A program made the translations under genes and the position numbers. The notes beneath the pieces are model-generated. The model was not told where the DNA came from, ran no database searches, and saw nothing but the letters and a program-made list of their open reading frames with translations. DNA of 9,791 nt. Origin: Bacillota bacterium. Its GTDB lineage: Bacteria > Bacillota > Clostridia > Tissierellales > Peptoniphilaceae. The stretch is taken from assembly GCA_023418835.1 (NCBI GenBank), contig JAEZYW010000181.1:1-9791 (forward strand), given 5' to 3'. Positions 1 through 6,272 of the stretch are shown piece by piece (the first letter of the stretch is position 1; every line of letters begins with the position of its first letter).

Positions 1-2
1 AT

Positions 3-1625
<1,623 letters not shown>

Positions 1626-1650
1626 TAAGTAAAACAAAGTATTTTAAATT

Positions 1651-1687
1651 AAAAACTTCCTTGAAAATTTCAGGGAAGTTTTTATTT
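1651..1687 (+). terminator. Rho-independent terminator of groEL
   Basis: The arm AAAAACTTCC (1651-1660) pairs perfectly with GGAAGTTTTT (1674-1683). The stem continues inward through a U-G wobble (1661/1673) and TGA/TCA, leaving an AT-only loop. The 3' arm ends in a T run, followed by ATTTG. It lies 26 nt after the groEL stop, so it ends the groEL transcript. The A run on the 5' arm could make it weakly bidirectional. Confidence 0.9.
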
Positions 1688-1690
1688 GTC

Positions 1691-1720
1691 TTGAAATTTC
1701 CTCTAACCAGAGACTATAAT
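1691..1720 (+). promoter_or_regulatory. Sigma-A-type promoter of the YbjQ-family gene
   Basis: TTGAAA (1691-1696) and a perfect TATAAT (1715-1720) are separated by 18 nt. They lie right after the groEL terminator and 47 nt before the next start codon, so the following gene probably has its own transcript. The -35 box overlaps no coding sequence. The call rests on consensus matching only. Confidence 0.7.
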
Positions 1721-1723
1721 AAC

Positions 1724-1739
1724 TGTAAACATATTTACA
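1724..1739. promoter_or_regulatory. Palindrome at the predicted transcription start
   Basis: TGTAAA (1724-1729) and TTTACA (1734-1739) form a perfect 6-bp inverted repeat with a 4-bp centre. It begins 4 bp after the -10 box and so covers the expected +1. It could be an operator half-site pair or a small 5' hairpin in the transcript. No regulator is encoded beside it, and AT-rich palindromes of this size arise by chance, so the role is open. Confidence 0.35.
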
Positions 1740-1767
1740 TAATAAGAAATTTAAAAGGAGATAGACT

Positions 1768-2091
1768 ATGATAATTTCGACAACTAACAATATCGAAGGA
1801 AGAGAAGTAGAAGAATATATTGGAATAATATTTGGAGAGACCGTTTCCAGTTTGGGTTTTTTAGGCGCAATGGGAGCTGGATTAATGAGCACATTTAAAG
1901 GAAGAGTATCTGGTTACGAATCTGAAATAATATCAGCTAGAGAAGAAGCCATTGAAGAATTAAAAAATAGAGCTATTAGCCTTGGCGCAGATGCCGTTAT
2001 TGGATGCAAAATGGATTACGAAATACTGGGAGAAAGTACAGTTATGATGGTTACAATTTCAGGAACTGCTGTAAAATTAAAGTCGTATTAA
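1768..2091 (+). CDS. YbjQ/UPF0145 family protein (putative heavy-metal-binding domain)
   Basis: The product is a small soluble protein of 107 residues, the normal length for the YbjQ/UPF0145 family (Pfam YbjQ_1). Family landmarks are the N-terminal STT..IEGREVEEYIG strand, the SGYE.EI..AREEAIEEL helix (about residues 48-65), the strongly conserved LGADAVIG motif (72-79) followed by a DYE (83-85), and the C-terminal SGTAVK (98-103). The fold is described as a pentameric ring-forming domain sometimes annotated as metal-binding, but the cellular role is unknown. No signal peptide or membrane helix is convincing, although residues 28-42 are glycine-rich and hydrophobic. The ATG has AGGAG (1756-1760) 7 nt upstream. 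It appears to be a single-gene transcript between groEL and rpsU, and no clear terminator hairpin follows it. Confidence 0.9.
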   Translation: MIISTTNNIEGREVEEYIGIIFGETVSSLGFLGAMGAGLMSTFKGRVSGYESEIISAREEAIEELKNRAISLGADAVIGCKMDYEILGESTVMMVTISGTAVKLKSY

Positions 2092-2176
2092 CTTAATGTT
2101 TAATTAGCTAGATATTTATAGAAATTTGAAGAGCCATTTTTATACAAGAAATTGAATAAATATATAATCTAAATTC

Positions 2177-2205
2177 TTGATTAATGTTATATTTTAATGT
2201 ATAAT
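2177..2205 (+). promoter_or_regulatory. Promoter of rpsU-yqeY
   Basis: TTGATT (2177-2182) and TATAAT (2200-2205) are spaced by exactly 17 nt in the 166-nt gap between the YbjQ-family gene and rpsU. Transcription would start near 2212, giving a leader of about 46 nt. A CAAGAA...TTCTTG inverted repeat (2145-2150/2174-2179) touches the -35 box but has a long AT-rich loop and is weak evidence of an operator. Confidence 0.7.
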
Positions 2206-2230
2206 TTTACAGTATTAACAATTATACGTA

Positions 2231-2249
2231 CTCTTTTCTACGAAGGGAG
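2231..2249 (+). promoter_or_regulatory. Hairpin that can sequester the rpsU ribosome binding site
   Basis: In the rpsU leader CTCTTTTC (2231-2238) can pair with GAAGGGAG (2242-2249) over eight contiguous pairs, two of them G-U, across a UAC triloop. The second arm contains the core of the GGGAGG ribosome binding site (2245-2250), which lies 7 nt before the rpsU ATG. The pairing is seen in the sequence. Whether it forms, and whether it controls bS21 synthesis, is inference. A shorter alternative stem CGTA/TACG (2227-2230/2239-2242) would compete with it. Confidence 0.4.
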
Positions 2250-2257
2250 GGATTTAG

Positions 2258-2437
2258 ATGTCAGAAATAAAAGTTGGGGAAAATGAATCCTTAGATAATG
2301 CGTTAAAGAGATTTAAAAGACAATGTGCTACAAGCGGAATACTTCGTGAAATTAGACAAAGAGAACACTATGAAAAACCTAGTGTAAAGAAAAAGAAAAA
2401 AGCAGAAGAAGCTCGTAGGAAAAATCGAAGAAGATAA
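2258..2437 (+). CDS. rpsU: 30S ribosomal protein bS21
   Basis: The gene encodes the small basic protein bS21, which binds the platform of the 30S subunit near the 3' end of 16S rRNA and helps translation initiation. The 59-residue product is typical in length. It begins [21 protein letters not shown], followed by [23 protein letters not shown], which is the bS21 core, and ends in a lysine/arginine-rich tail ([16 protein letters not shown]). The ATG has GGGAGG (2245-2250) 7 nt upstream. A predicted promoter lies upstream, and yqeY follows after only 15 nt, a pairing seen widely in Firmicutes. Codon use is like that of its neighbours. There is no sign of truncation. Confidence 0.96.
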   Translation: MSEIKVGENESLDNALKRFKRQCATSGILREIRQREHYEKPSVKKKKKAEEARRKNRRR

Positions 2438-2452
2438 ACAGAAGGTGACAAT

Positions 2453-2896
2453 ATGTCTTTAAAAGCTAGATTAATGGATGATTTAAAAACCTCCATGAAA
2501 AACAAGGACATTCTTAGAAAAAATACCATTACTATGGTTAGAGCTGGAATAAAACAAGTTGAAGTCGACGAAAGAATTGAACTTGATGACGAAGCAATTA
2601 TTCAATTAATTTCTAAACAGCTCAAAGAAAAGAGAAACGCAATAGAAGAATTTAAAAAAGGAAATCGCGACGACTTAGTAAAACAAGCAGAAGATGAAAT
2701 AGAAATTCTCTTGGAGTACTTACCTGAACAGTTAACTGAAGAAGAGCTAACTGAATTAGTAAGGGAAGTCGTAGAAGCGGGTGGCTACAATTCCATGAAA
2801 GACATGGGCAAAATAATGAAAGATATTATGCCCAAAATCCAAGGCAAGGCCGATGGGAAAATGGTAAATGAAGTCGTTCGCAAAATTTTAGCGTAA
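2453..2896 (+). CDS. yqeY: GatB/YqeY domain protein
   Basis: This is a soluble 147-residue protein of the YqeY family. It is related to the tail domain of GatB, the subunit of Glu-tRNA(Gln)/Asp-tRNA(Asn) amidotransferase that contacts tRNA. Stand-alone YqeY is thought to be tRNA-linked, but its exact function is not settled. The sequence shows the family pattern: N-terminal helices SLKARLMDDLKTSMKNKD..RKNTITMVRAGIKQ, a central LISKQLKEKRNAIEEFKKGNRDDLV, the hallmark EI..L..YLPEQLTEEEL (about residues 83-98), then GGYNSMKDMGKIMKDIMPKIQGKADGKMVNEVVRKIL at the C terminus. Length is normal. GAAGGTGA lies just upstream of the ATG. It is the second gene of the rpsU operon and is followed by a strong terminator. 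Confidence 0.94.
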   Translation: MSLKARLMDDLKTSMKNKDILRKNTITMVRAGIKQVEVDERIELDDEAIIQLISKQLKEKRNAIEEFKKGNRDDLVKQAEDEIEILLEYLPEQLTEEELTELVREVVEAGGYNSMKDMGKIMKDIMPKIQGKADGKMVNEVVRKILA

Positions 2897-2903
2897 TCTT
2901 AAC

Positions 2904-2934
2904 AGCGCAGGAATTTATAACCTGCGCTTTTTTT
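2904..2934 (+). terminator. Rho-independent terminator of rpsU-yqeY
   Basis: AGCGCAGG (2904-2911) pairs perfectly with CCTGCGCT (2921-2928) around a 9-nt AT loop. The 3' arm ends in T and runs into six more (2929-2934), making seven in a row. The GC-rich stem stands out in this AT-rich region and lies 8 nt after the yqeY stop. Confidence 0.95.
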
Positions 2935-2945
2935 GTGTTTACATA

Positions 2946-2974
2946 TTGACATATTAAAACTATCTGTATATACT
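2946..2974 (+). promoter_or_regulatory. Strong promoter of the gntR-ABC exporter operon
   Basis: A perfect TTGACA (2946-2951) and TATACT (2969-2974) are separated by 17 nt. Transcription should start near 2981. This rules out an ATG at 2979 as the start of the regulator, because it would lie at or before +1, and supports the ATG at 3021. The strength of the promoter suits a gene cluster held down by its own repressor. Confidence 0.85.
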
Positions 2975-2984
2975 ATATATGTAC
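2966..2984. promoter_or_regulatory. Putative YtrA-type operator overlapping the -10 box
   Basis: GTA (2966-2968) and TAC (2982-2984) flank 13 bp, and inner ATA (2970-2972) and TAT (2978-2980) triplets extend the symmetry. B. subtilis YtrA is reported to bind an inverted repeat of the form TGTA-N13-TACA, and the spacing here is the same (from memory). The site covers the -10 element and the likely start point, where a bound repressor would block polymerase. The half-sites are short and AT-rich, so this is inference. Confidence 0.45.
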
Positions 2985-3010
2985 GGAACATTAACAGTAA
3001 TAACGGAAGA

Positions 3011-3017
3011 GGAGGGG
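3011..3017 (+). promoter_or_regulatory. Ribosome binding site fixing the gntR start
   Basis: GGAGGGG lies 3-5 nt before the ATG at 3021 and is the only strong site in the leader. The upstream in-frame ATG at 2979 has no such site and falls on the predicted transcription start. The start at 3021 also gives the usual YtrA-family N terminus. Confidence 0.85.
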
Positions 3018-3020
3018 AAA

Positions 3021-3398
3021 ATGGACATAATCATAAGCAATATATCTGGGAAACCCATATATGAACAGATTTATGACCAAATAAAAGAAAAAATTGTCAG
3101 TGAAACATTAATCGAAAATGATATTCTTCCGTCAATTAGATCTTTAGCTAGAGATTTAAAAATCAGCGTTATTACTACCAAAAGGGCGTATGACGAGTTG
3201 GAAAAAGACGGTTTTATATACACAATCCCTTCCAAAGGATCTTACGTCAAGGGAAGAAATCTAGAATTGGTAAGGGAAGAGTATCTAAAAGAGGTGGAAG
3301 ATTTTTTAAGAAGTGCAAAGTCTTCTGGATATTTAGCTGGCATAGATGACAAAGAGTTGCTAGAGATTTTTAAATACATATTGGAGGAAAACAATTGA
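3021..3398 (+). CDS. GntR-family (YtrA subfamily) transcriptional regulator
   Basis: The product is a DNA-binding repressor of 125 residues, the short form typical of the YtrA subfamily: a winged helix-turn-helix followed by a tail of only about 50 residues rather than a metabolite-binding domain. The N terminus carries the GntR pattern KPIYEQIYDQIKEKI (11-25). The helix-turn-helix is LPSIRSLARDLKISVITTKRAYDELEKDGFI (36-66), and the wing ends at SKGSYV (71-76). The C-terminal part (LELVREEYLKEVEDFLRSAK and onward) is helical and probably dimerises. It is the first gene of an exporter operon and overlaps the ATPase gene by 4 nt. The inverted repeat over the promoter suggests autoregulation. 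Which inducer releases it is unknown; relatives respond to cell-wall antibiotics (Ytr) or to phenol-soluble modulins (PmtR). Confidence 0.9.
   Translation: MDIIISNISGKPIYEQIYDQIKEKIVSETLIENDILPSIRSLARDLKISVITTKRAYDELEKDGFIYTIPSKGSYVKGRNLELVREEYLKEVEDFLRSAKSSGYLAGIDDKELLEIFKYILEENN
3383..3397 (+). promoter_or_regulatory. GGAGG site and TTG start of the ABC ATPase
   Basis: GGAGG (3383-3387) is 7 nt upstream of TTG (3395-3397), which overlaps the gntR stop as TTGA. The nearby ATG at 3399 is in a different frame. The TTG start gives the expected N terminus (xNAIVIRNLNKSY) of an ABC ATPase, so a non-ATG start with a 4-nt overlap is well supported. Confidence 0.85.
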
Positions 3399-4258
3399 AT
3401 GCAATAGTTATAAGAAATCTAAATAAAAGTTATAAAAATTTCTCTCTGAAAAATATTAATATGGAAATTCCAAAGGGAACGATAGTTGGATTGGTAGGAG
3501 AAAATGGAGCAGGAAAAACTACCTTAATAAATTCCATTTTAAATATTACAAAACCTGATGAAGGGGAAGTAGAAGTCCTAGGTGTAAATAATAGCAGTAA
3601 GGAGTTCACCGAGGTAAAGGAACATTTAGGCGTGGTTTTAGATACTCTAGGGATTTATGAGGGATATGATATCCACAATGTGAATGAACTCTTTAAGTTG
3701 GCTTATAAAAACTGGGACTCAGATGTATTTTTTGGACTACTTGAAAAATTTGACATTTACACTGGCAAAAAAATTAAAGAATTTTCCACTGGAATGAAGA
3801 AAAAACTAGACTTAGCAATTTCCCTTTCTCACAATCCAGATTTAATGATATTTGACGAGCCAACTGCAAACTTGGATCCTTTATCCAGAGATGAAATACT
3901 GGATTTAATATTAGAGTTTACAAGGGAGGACAATAAAAGCGTCTTAATTTCATCCCATATACTCAGTGATTTAGAAAAGATTTGCGATTATATATGTTAC
4001 ATTTCCAAAGGAGAAATTGTCTTATTCGAAGAAAAAGATTATTTATTGGAAAAGTATGCCCTCTTAAAACTTGGAAAGGAAGATTATGAAAAAATTCCAA
4101 AAGAAGGTATTATTTTCGAAGAGCACAATCAATACGGTTATGAACTTTTAGTTGATTCCAACTTTATTCCAGATTCCATACCAAGGCAATTTACAACCCT
4201 AAATGATGTGGTAGTTAAATTAATTAGGAGTAAGAAAAATGAAAACACTTCTATATAA
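3395..4258 (+). CDS. ABC transporter ATP-binding protein (Ytr/Pmt-like exporter)
   Basis: This is the nucleotide-binding subunit that powers the two membrane proteins encoded next to it, acting at the inner face of the membrane. Of 287 residues, the first 210 or so form the ATPase domain. It has Walker A GENGAGKT (35-42), a signature FSTGMKKKL (130-138) in place of LSGGQ, Walker B LMIFDEP (150-156), D-loop ANLDP (158-162) and the H-loop histidine at 188 in SSHILSD. The usual Q-loop glutamine is not evident: the stretch reads VVLDTLGIYEGYD (80-92). The STGMK signature is common in the single-ATPase drug and peptide exporter group. The last 75 or so residues are an accessory tail. Translation starts at TTG, coupled to gntR, and the gene overlaps the first permease gene by 20 nt. 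The substrate is not evident. Confidence 0.93.
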   Translation: MNAIVIRNLNKSYKNFSLKNINMEIPKGTIVGLVGENGAGKTTLINSILNITKPDEGEVEVLGVNNSSKEFTEVKEHLGVVLDTLGIYEGYDIHNVNELFKLAYKNWDSDVFFGLLEKFDIYTGKKIKEFSTGMKKKLDLAISLSHNPDLMIFDEPTANLDPLSRDEILDLILEFTREDNKSVLISSHILSDLEKICDYICYISKGEIVLFEEKDYLLEKYALLKLGKEDYEKIPKEGIIFEEHNQYGYELLVDSNFIPDSIPRQFTTLNDVVVKLIRSKKNENTSI

Positions 4259-4862
4259 TGATTTAAAGGTAAATTTACAATTAGTCTTAAAAGGTATTGC
4301 AATTTCAATATTTATAGCATTTTTTATTAATGAGAGTATGGGAATTTTTTATAAATTAATATATGGATTATTTCATTTACTCGTATTTTTCAAAGTATTT
4401 AAATTAGACAGTAATTACAAATGGGATATAAAAACTACTTTGCTTCCAATTGATTTGGAAACAGTGGTTTTGTACCGATATATTACTAGCATTGTTTATC
4501 TACTTGTTATCAAAATAGCACTTTTTACAGGAGTTATTTTACGGGAAGGAAGAATAAACTTAGATTCAACAGTAAATATATGGATTTATTTAATAATATT
4601 TTTATCAAATCTTACGTTTATTTTTCCATATTATTTTAAGTTTTCATTTAACGAAGATAGAATTAGGATTTTTTACGATTATTTTATGGTGGGATTTTTA
4701 ATCATATTTATATTGTCAATTCTATATTATTCTTTAGGAATGGATTTTATTAAAAGATATCAAATATTAATTTTGATAATCGGTACTTTATTTGGTTTTG
4801 GAGCGTATATTAATTCATATTATAGATCTGTTAAAAATATAAAAAATAAAAGTTTTAGATAA
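4239..4862 (+). CDS. ABC-2 type permease, first copy
   Basis: This is an integral membrane protein of 207 residues with about six hydrophobic helices (roughly 15-34, 36-52, 80-100, 112-132, 146-166 and 172-192). No signal peptide is needed. After helix 2 comes a polar loop with the KTTLLPIDLETVVLYRYITS motif, like the LPIS-containing loop of the small ABC-2 permeases (ABC2_membrane_5-like). That loop is thought to contact the ATPase. The gene starts inside the ATPase gene, with AGGAG (4226-4230) 8 nt upstream of the ATG, so the two are translationally coupled. The second permease, encoded 14 nt downstream, shares the MK.LLYN start and the LPI loop, which points to a duplication and a heterodimeric channel. 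Family-level assignment is good; substrate unknown. Composition is very AT-rich, as expected for hydrophobic residues. Confidence 0.82.
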   Translation: MKTLLYNDLKVNLQLVLKGIAISIFIAFFINESMGIFYKLIYGLFHLLVFFKVFKLDSNYKWDIKTTLLPIDLETVVLYRYITSIVYLLVIKIALFTGVILREGRINLDSTVNIWIYLIIFLSNLTFIFPYYFKFSFNEDRIRIFYDYFMVGFLIIFILSILYYSLGMDFIKRYQILILIIGTLFGFGAYINSYYRSVKNIKNKSFR

Positions 4863-4876
4863 CAGGGAGGGATTAT

Positions 4877-5533
4877 ATGAAAGTTTTATTATACAATTAT
4901 TTTGGTTCATATCTTAAAGCACTTTTAATAATTTGTGGATTGATCTTATTAGAATTTTTTAATCTATTACAAAATGAAATGTTTTTTTTAATAACTCTAA
5001 TTTCTTATTCAAATGAAATTATAGAAAGGGGAAGATCTGAGGGATGGTCAAAGAGAATAAAGACTTTACCTATTTCTGCTAAAGATGTGTATTTAAGTAA
5101 AACTCTTAGCTTTATTCTATACAGTCTGTTTATTTTTGCTACCATGATTTTTATGAAGATGATTGTTTATGGTATAGATTTGTCTCAAGGAATTCATAGT
5201 CCTATAAGATACTCTGGTATTACTTATTTTGAGTTAATTTCTAAATATCTGAATGTTATGTTTTTAGCACTTATATTATTTACTTTAGATATATTGCTAA
5301 ATTCTACCATATTTAAAAAAAGGGAAAATTCAATAAAATTTGGATTTATAGGTCTGTATGTATATTTTTTGCTACCCATTATTTTAGATATTCTAAATAT
5401 TGTGGATTTTGAAAATAGTAAAAATTTAATTTGGAATAGAGGGAATTTTAAAACTGGCGCAATTGGATTTTTAATTGCAATTATAATAAATCTTATAGTC
5501 AATGCATATTTAATTTTAAAAGAAGAAAGTTAA
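4877..5533 (+). CDS. ABC-2 type permease, second copy
   Basis: This 218-residue integral membrane protein has six likely helices (roughly 13-30, 34-46, 76-100, 124-145, 152-175 and 192-213). The cytoplasmic loop after helix 2 reads ERGRSEGWSKRIKTLPISAKDVYLSKTL. It matches the E-x-x-x-x-W...TLPIS pattern of small ABC-2 permeases better than the first copy does. The N terminus MKVLLYNYF parallels MKTLLYNDL of its neighbour, supporting paralogy. A very strong site, GGGAGGG (4865-4871), is 5 nt upstream of the ATG and may raise its yield relative to the coupled genes before it. It is the last gene of the cassette; the first clear terminator lies about 180 nt later (5710-5733). With the ATPase it would form a one-ATPase, two-permease exporter like Pmt or Ytr. 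Confidence 0.85.
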   Translation: MKVLLYNYFGSYLKALLIICGLILLEFFNLLQNEMFFLITLISYSNEIIERGRSEGWSKRIKTLPISAKDVYLSKTLSFILYSLFIFATMIFMKMIVYGIDLSQGIHSPIRYSGITYFELISKYLNVMFLALILFTLDILLNSTIFKKRENSIKFGFIGLYVYFLLPIILDILNIVDFENSKNLIWNRGNFKTGAIGFLIAIIINLIVNAYLILKEES

Positions 5534-5576
5534 ATATTAATAAATGTATGTAGTTGCCAATTTCTAAAATTAAACG

Positions 5577-5724
5577 GTTTTTTACATTTTCAGACTGAAG
5601 ACAAAAGTCTCGATAAATCCTTTTTCGACTAGCTTCGGTCGGCAGGTAAAGATTTGGTCTCAAAAGGATGTTATCTTCGACCTTATTTAATAAGTTTGTC
5701 AACATTATCAGACTGTTTTTTACA
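5577..5724. repeat. Structured intergenic element flanked by a 10-bp direct repeat
   Basis: GTTTTTTACA occurs at 5577-5586 and again at 5715-5724. Just inside are CAGACTGA (5591-5598) and, inverted, TCAGACTG (5708-5715), an imperfect terminal repeat with 7 of 8 matches, followed on each side by GACAAA in inverted orientation (5600-5605 and TTTGTC 5695-5700). The interior folds well. GATAAATCCTTTT (5612-5624) pairs over 13 bp with AAAAGGATgTTATC (5662-5675, one bulged G), and its loop contains CGACT/GGTCG (5626-5630/5637-5641). CGACC (5678-5682) can also pair with that GGTCG. The pattern fits either a non-coding RNA or attenuator, or a small non-autonomous insertion-like repeat. It cannot be assigned to a known family. 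The repeats contain T runs, so chance is not excluded. Confidence 0.45.
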
Positions 5725-5733
5725 GTCTTTTTT
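5710..5733 (+). terminator. Rho-independent terminator upstream of dut
   Basis: AGACTGT (5710-5716) pairs with ACAGTCT (5722-5728) around five Ts. The 3' arm ends in T and continues with five more (5729-5733). It is the first clear terminator after the exporter operon, about 180 nt beyond its last stop, and separates that operon from dut. The same AGACTG sequence occurs at 5592-5597, so an upstream copy could compete for the 3' arm. Confidence 0.8.
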
Positions 5734-5766
5734 GTGCGAATTATTTCAATTTAGTTTATAATATTA

Positions 5767-5803
5767 TATATGCCTTTATTATTCTTGGGTAAAGGTATAT
5801 AAT
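5767..5803 (+). promoter_or_regulatory. dut promoter region with overlapping inverted repeat
   Basis: TATAAT (5798-5803) is the likely -10 box of the dut operon; no good -35 is visible (TTTATT at 5775-5780 is the best-placed candidate). A 12-bp inverted repeat with one G-T mismatch spans the same place: TATATGCCTTTA (5767-5778) and TAAAGGTATATA (5790-5801), with an 11-bp centre. An alternative TATAAT (5757-5762) lies before the repeat, which would then be an mRNA hairpin. The repeat could be an operator. No T run follows, so it is not a terminator. Confidence 0.5.
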
Positions 5804-5824
5804 GAAATAGAACATTAGTTTCAT
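5802..5824 (+). promoter_or_regulatory. Small hairpin before the dut ribosome binding site
   Basis: ATGAAA (5802-5807) and TTTCAT (5819-5824) form a perfect 6-bp inverted repeat with an 11-nt loop, ending 2 nt before the GAGGTGA ribosome binding site (5827-5833). If transcription starts just after 5803, most of this hairpin would be at the 5' end of the mRNA. It may simply stabilise the 5' end; evidence is weak. Confidence 0.3.
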
Positions 5825-5836
5825 ATGAGGTGAAAA

Positions 5837-6271
5837 ATGAAAATTAAAATAATAAATGAAAGTAATAACGAACTGCCTAGTTACAGCACTCCGGGAGCTT
5901 CGGGAATGGACTTAAGGGCTTTTTTGGATGAGCCGATGGTTATCAATCCAATGGAAATTAAATTAGTTCCTACTGGAATTAAAGCTGAAGTTCCAAAGGG
6001 TTACGAAATTCAGGTAAGGGCTAGAAGCGGTTTGGCTTTGAAACATGGAATCTCTTTAGTCAACGGAGTAGGAACGGTGGATTCAGACTATAGAGGTGAA
6101 ATTGGAGTAATTTTAATAAATTTGGGAAAAGAAGATTTTGTTATCAATAATGGGGATAGAATCGCTCAATTAGTAATAGCAAAATATGAATATGTTGAGA
6201 TAGAAGAAGTAAAGGAGCTTACAGACACTGAAAGGAACCCAGAAGGATTTGGTTCCAGTGGTATAAAATAA
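5837..6271 (+). CDS. dut: Deoxyuridine 5'-triphosphate nucleotidohydrolase (dUTPase)
   Basis: The trimeric dUTPase hydrolyses dUTP to dUMP and pyrophosphate, keeping uracil out of DNA and supplying dUMP for thymidylate synthesis. All five motifs are present in 144 residues, a normal length: motif I PGASGMDLRA (19-28), motif II RARSGLALKHGI (61-72), motif III GVGTVDSDYRGEIGVILIN (77-95) with the catalytic aspartate D82 and the uracil-stacking tyrosine Y85, motif IV GDRIAQLVI (106-114), and the C-terminal lid motif V RNPEGFGSSG (133-142) with its arginine and phenylalanine. The ATG follows GAGGTGA closely. It opens an operon with the FtsK-type gene, which starts 1 nt after its stop. This is an ordinary cellular gene with no phage genes nearby. 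Confidence 0.97.
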   Translation: MKIKIINESNNELPSYSTPGASGMDLRAFLDEPMVINPMEIKLVPTGIKAEVPKGYEIQVRARSGLALKHGISLVNGVGTVDSDYRGEIGVILINLGKEDFVINNGDRIAQLVIAKYEYVEIEEVKELTDTERNPEGFGSSGIK

Positions 6272-6272
6272 T

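Noticed and set aside
1644..1892. 82-residue minus-strand open frame over the groEL terminator and the start of the YbjQ-family gene
   Set aside because: It covers a clear terminator, a promoter and the coding start of a recognised family on the other strand, and has no family resemblance of its own.
2092..2176. Possible terminator after the YbjQ-family gene
   Set aside because: The region is AT-rich and includes a short T run at about 2136-2141, but no convincing GC-containing stem precedes it. Some transcription may continue into rpsU.
2979..3020. Upstream in-frame ATG that would add 14 residues to the GntR regulator
   Set aside because: It coincides with the predicted transcription start and has no ribosome binding site, whereas the ATG at 3021 follows GGAGGGG and gives the family's usual N terminus.
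5499..5705. 68-residue open frame on the minus strand in the gap before dut, ending inside the second permease gene
   Set aside because: It has no ribosome binding site, its ATG lies beside the terminator of the + strand, it overlaps the folded element throughout, and it ends inside a real gene. It is better explained as a by-product of that element than as a protein.
5668..5754. 28-codon hydrophobic + strand frame (MLSSTLFNKF...) across the terminator before dut
   Set aside because: AAAAGG abuts its ATG with no usable spacing, and the frame runs through the terminator stem and T run, so a translated message is unlikely.
5534..5836. Known structural RNAs (SRP RNA, RNase P RNA, tmRNA, 6S RNA, common riboswitches) or tRNA in the gap
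   Set aside because: None of their recognisable core sequences could be seen on either strand; a covariance-model scan would be needed to exclude divergent forms.
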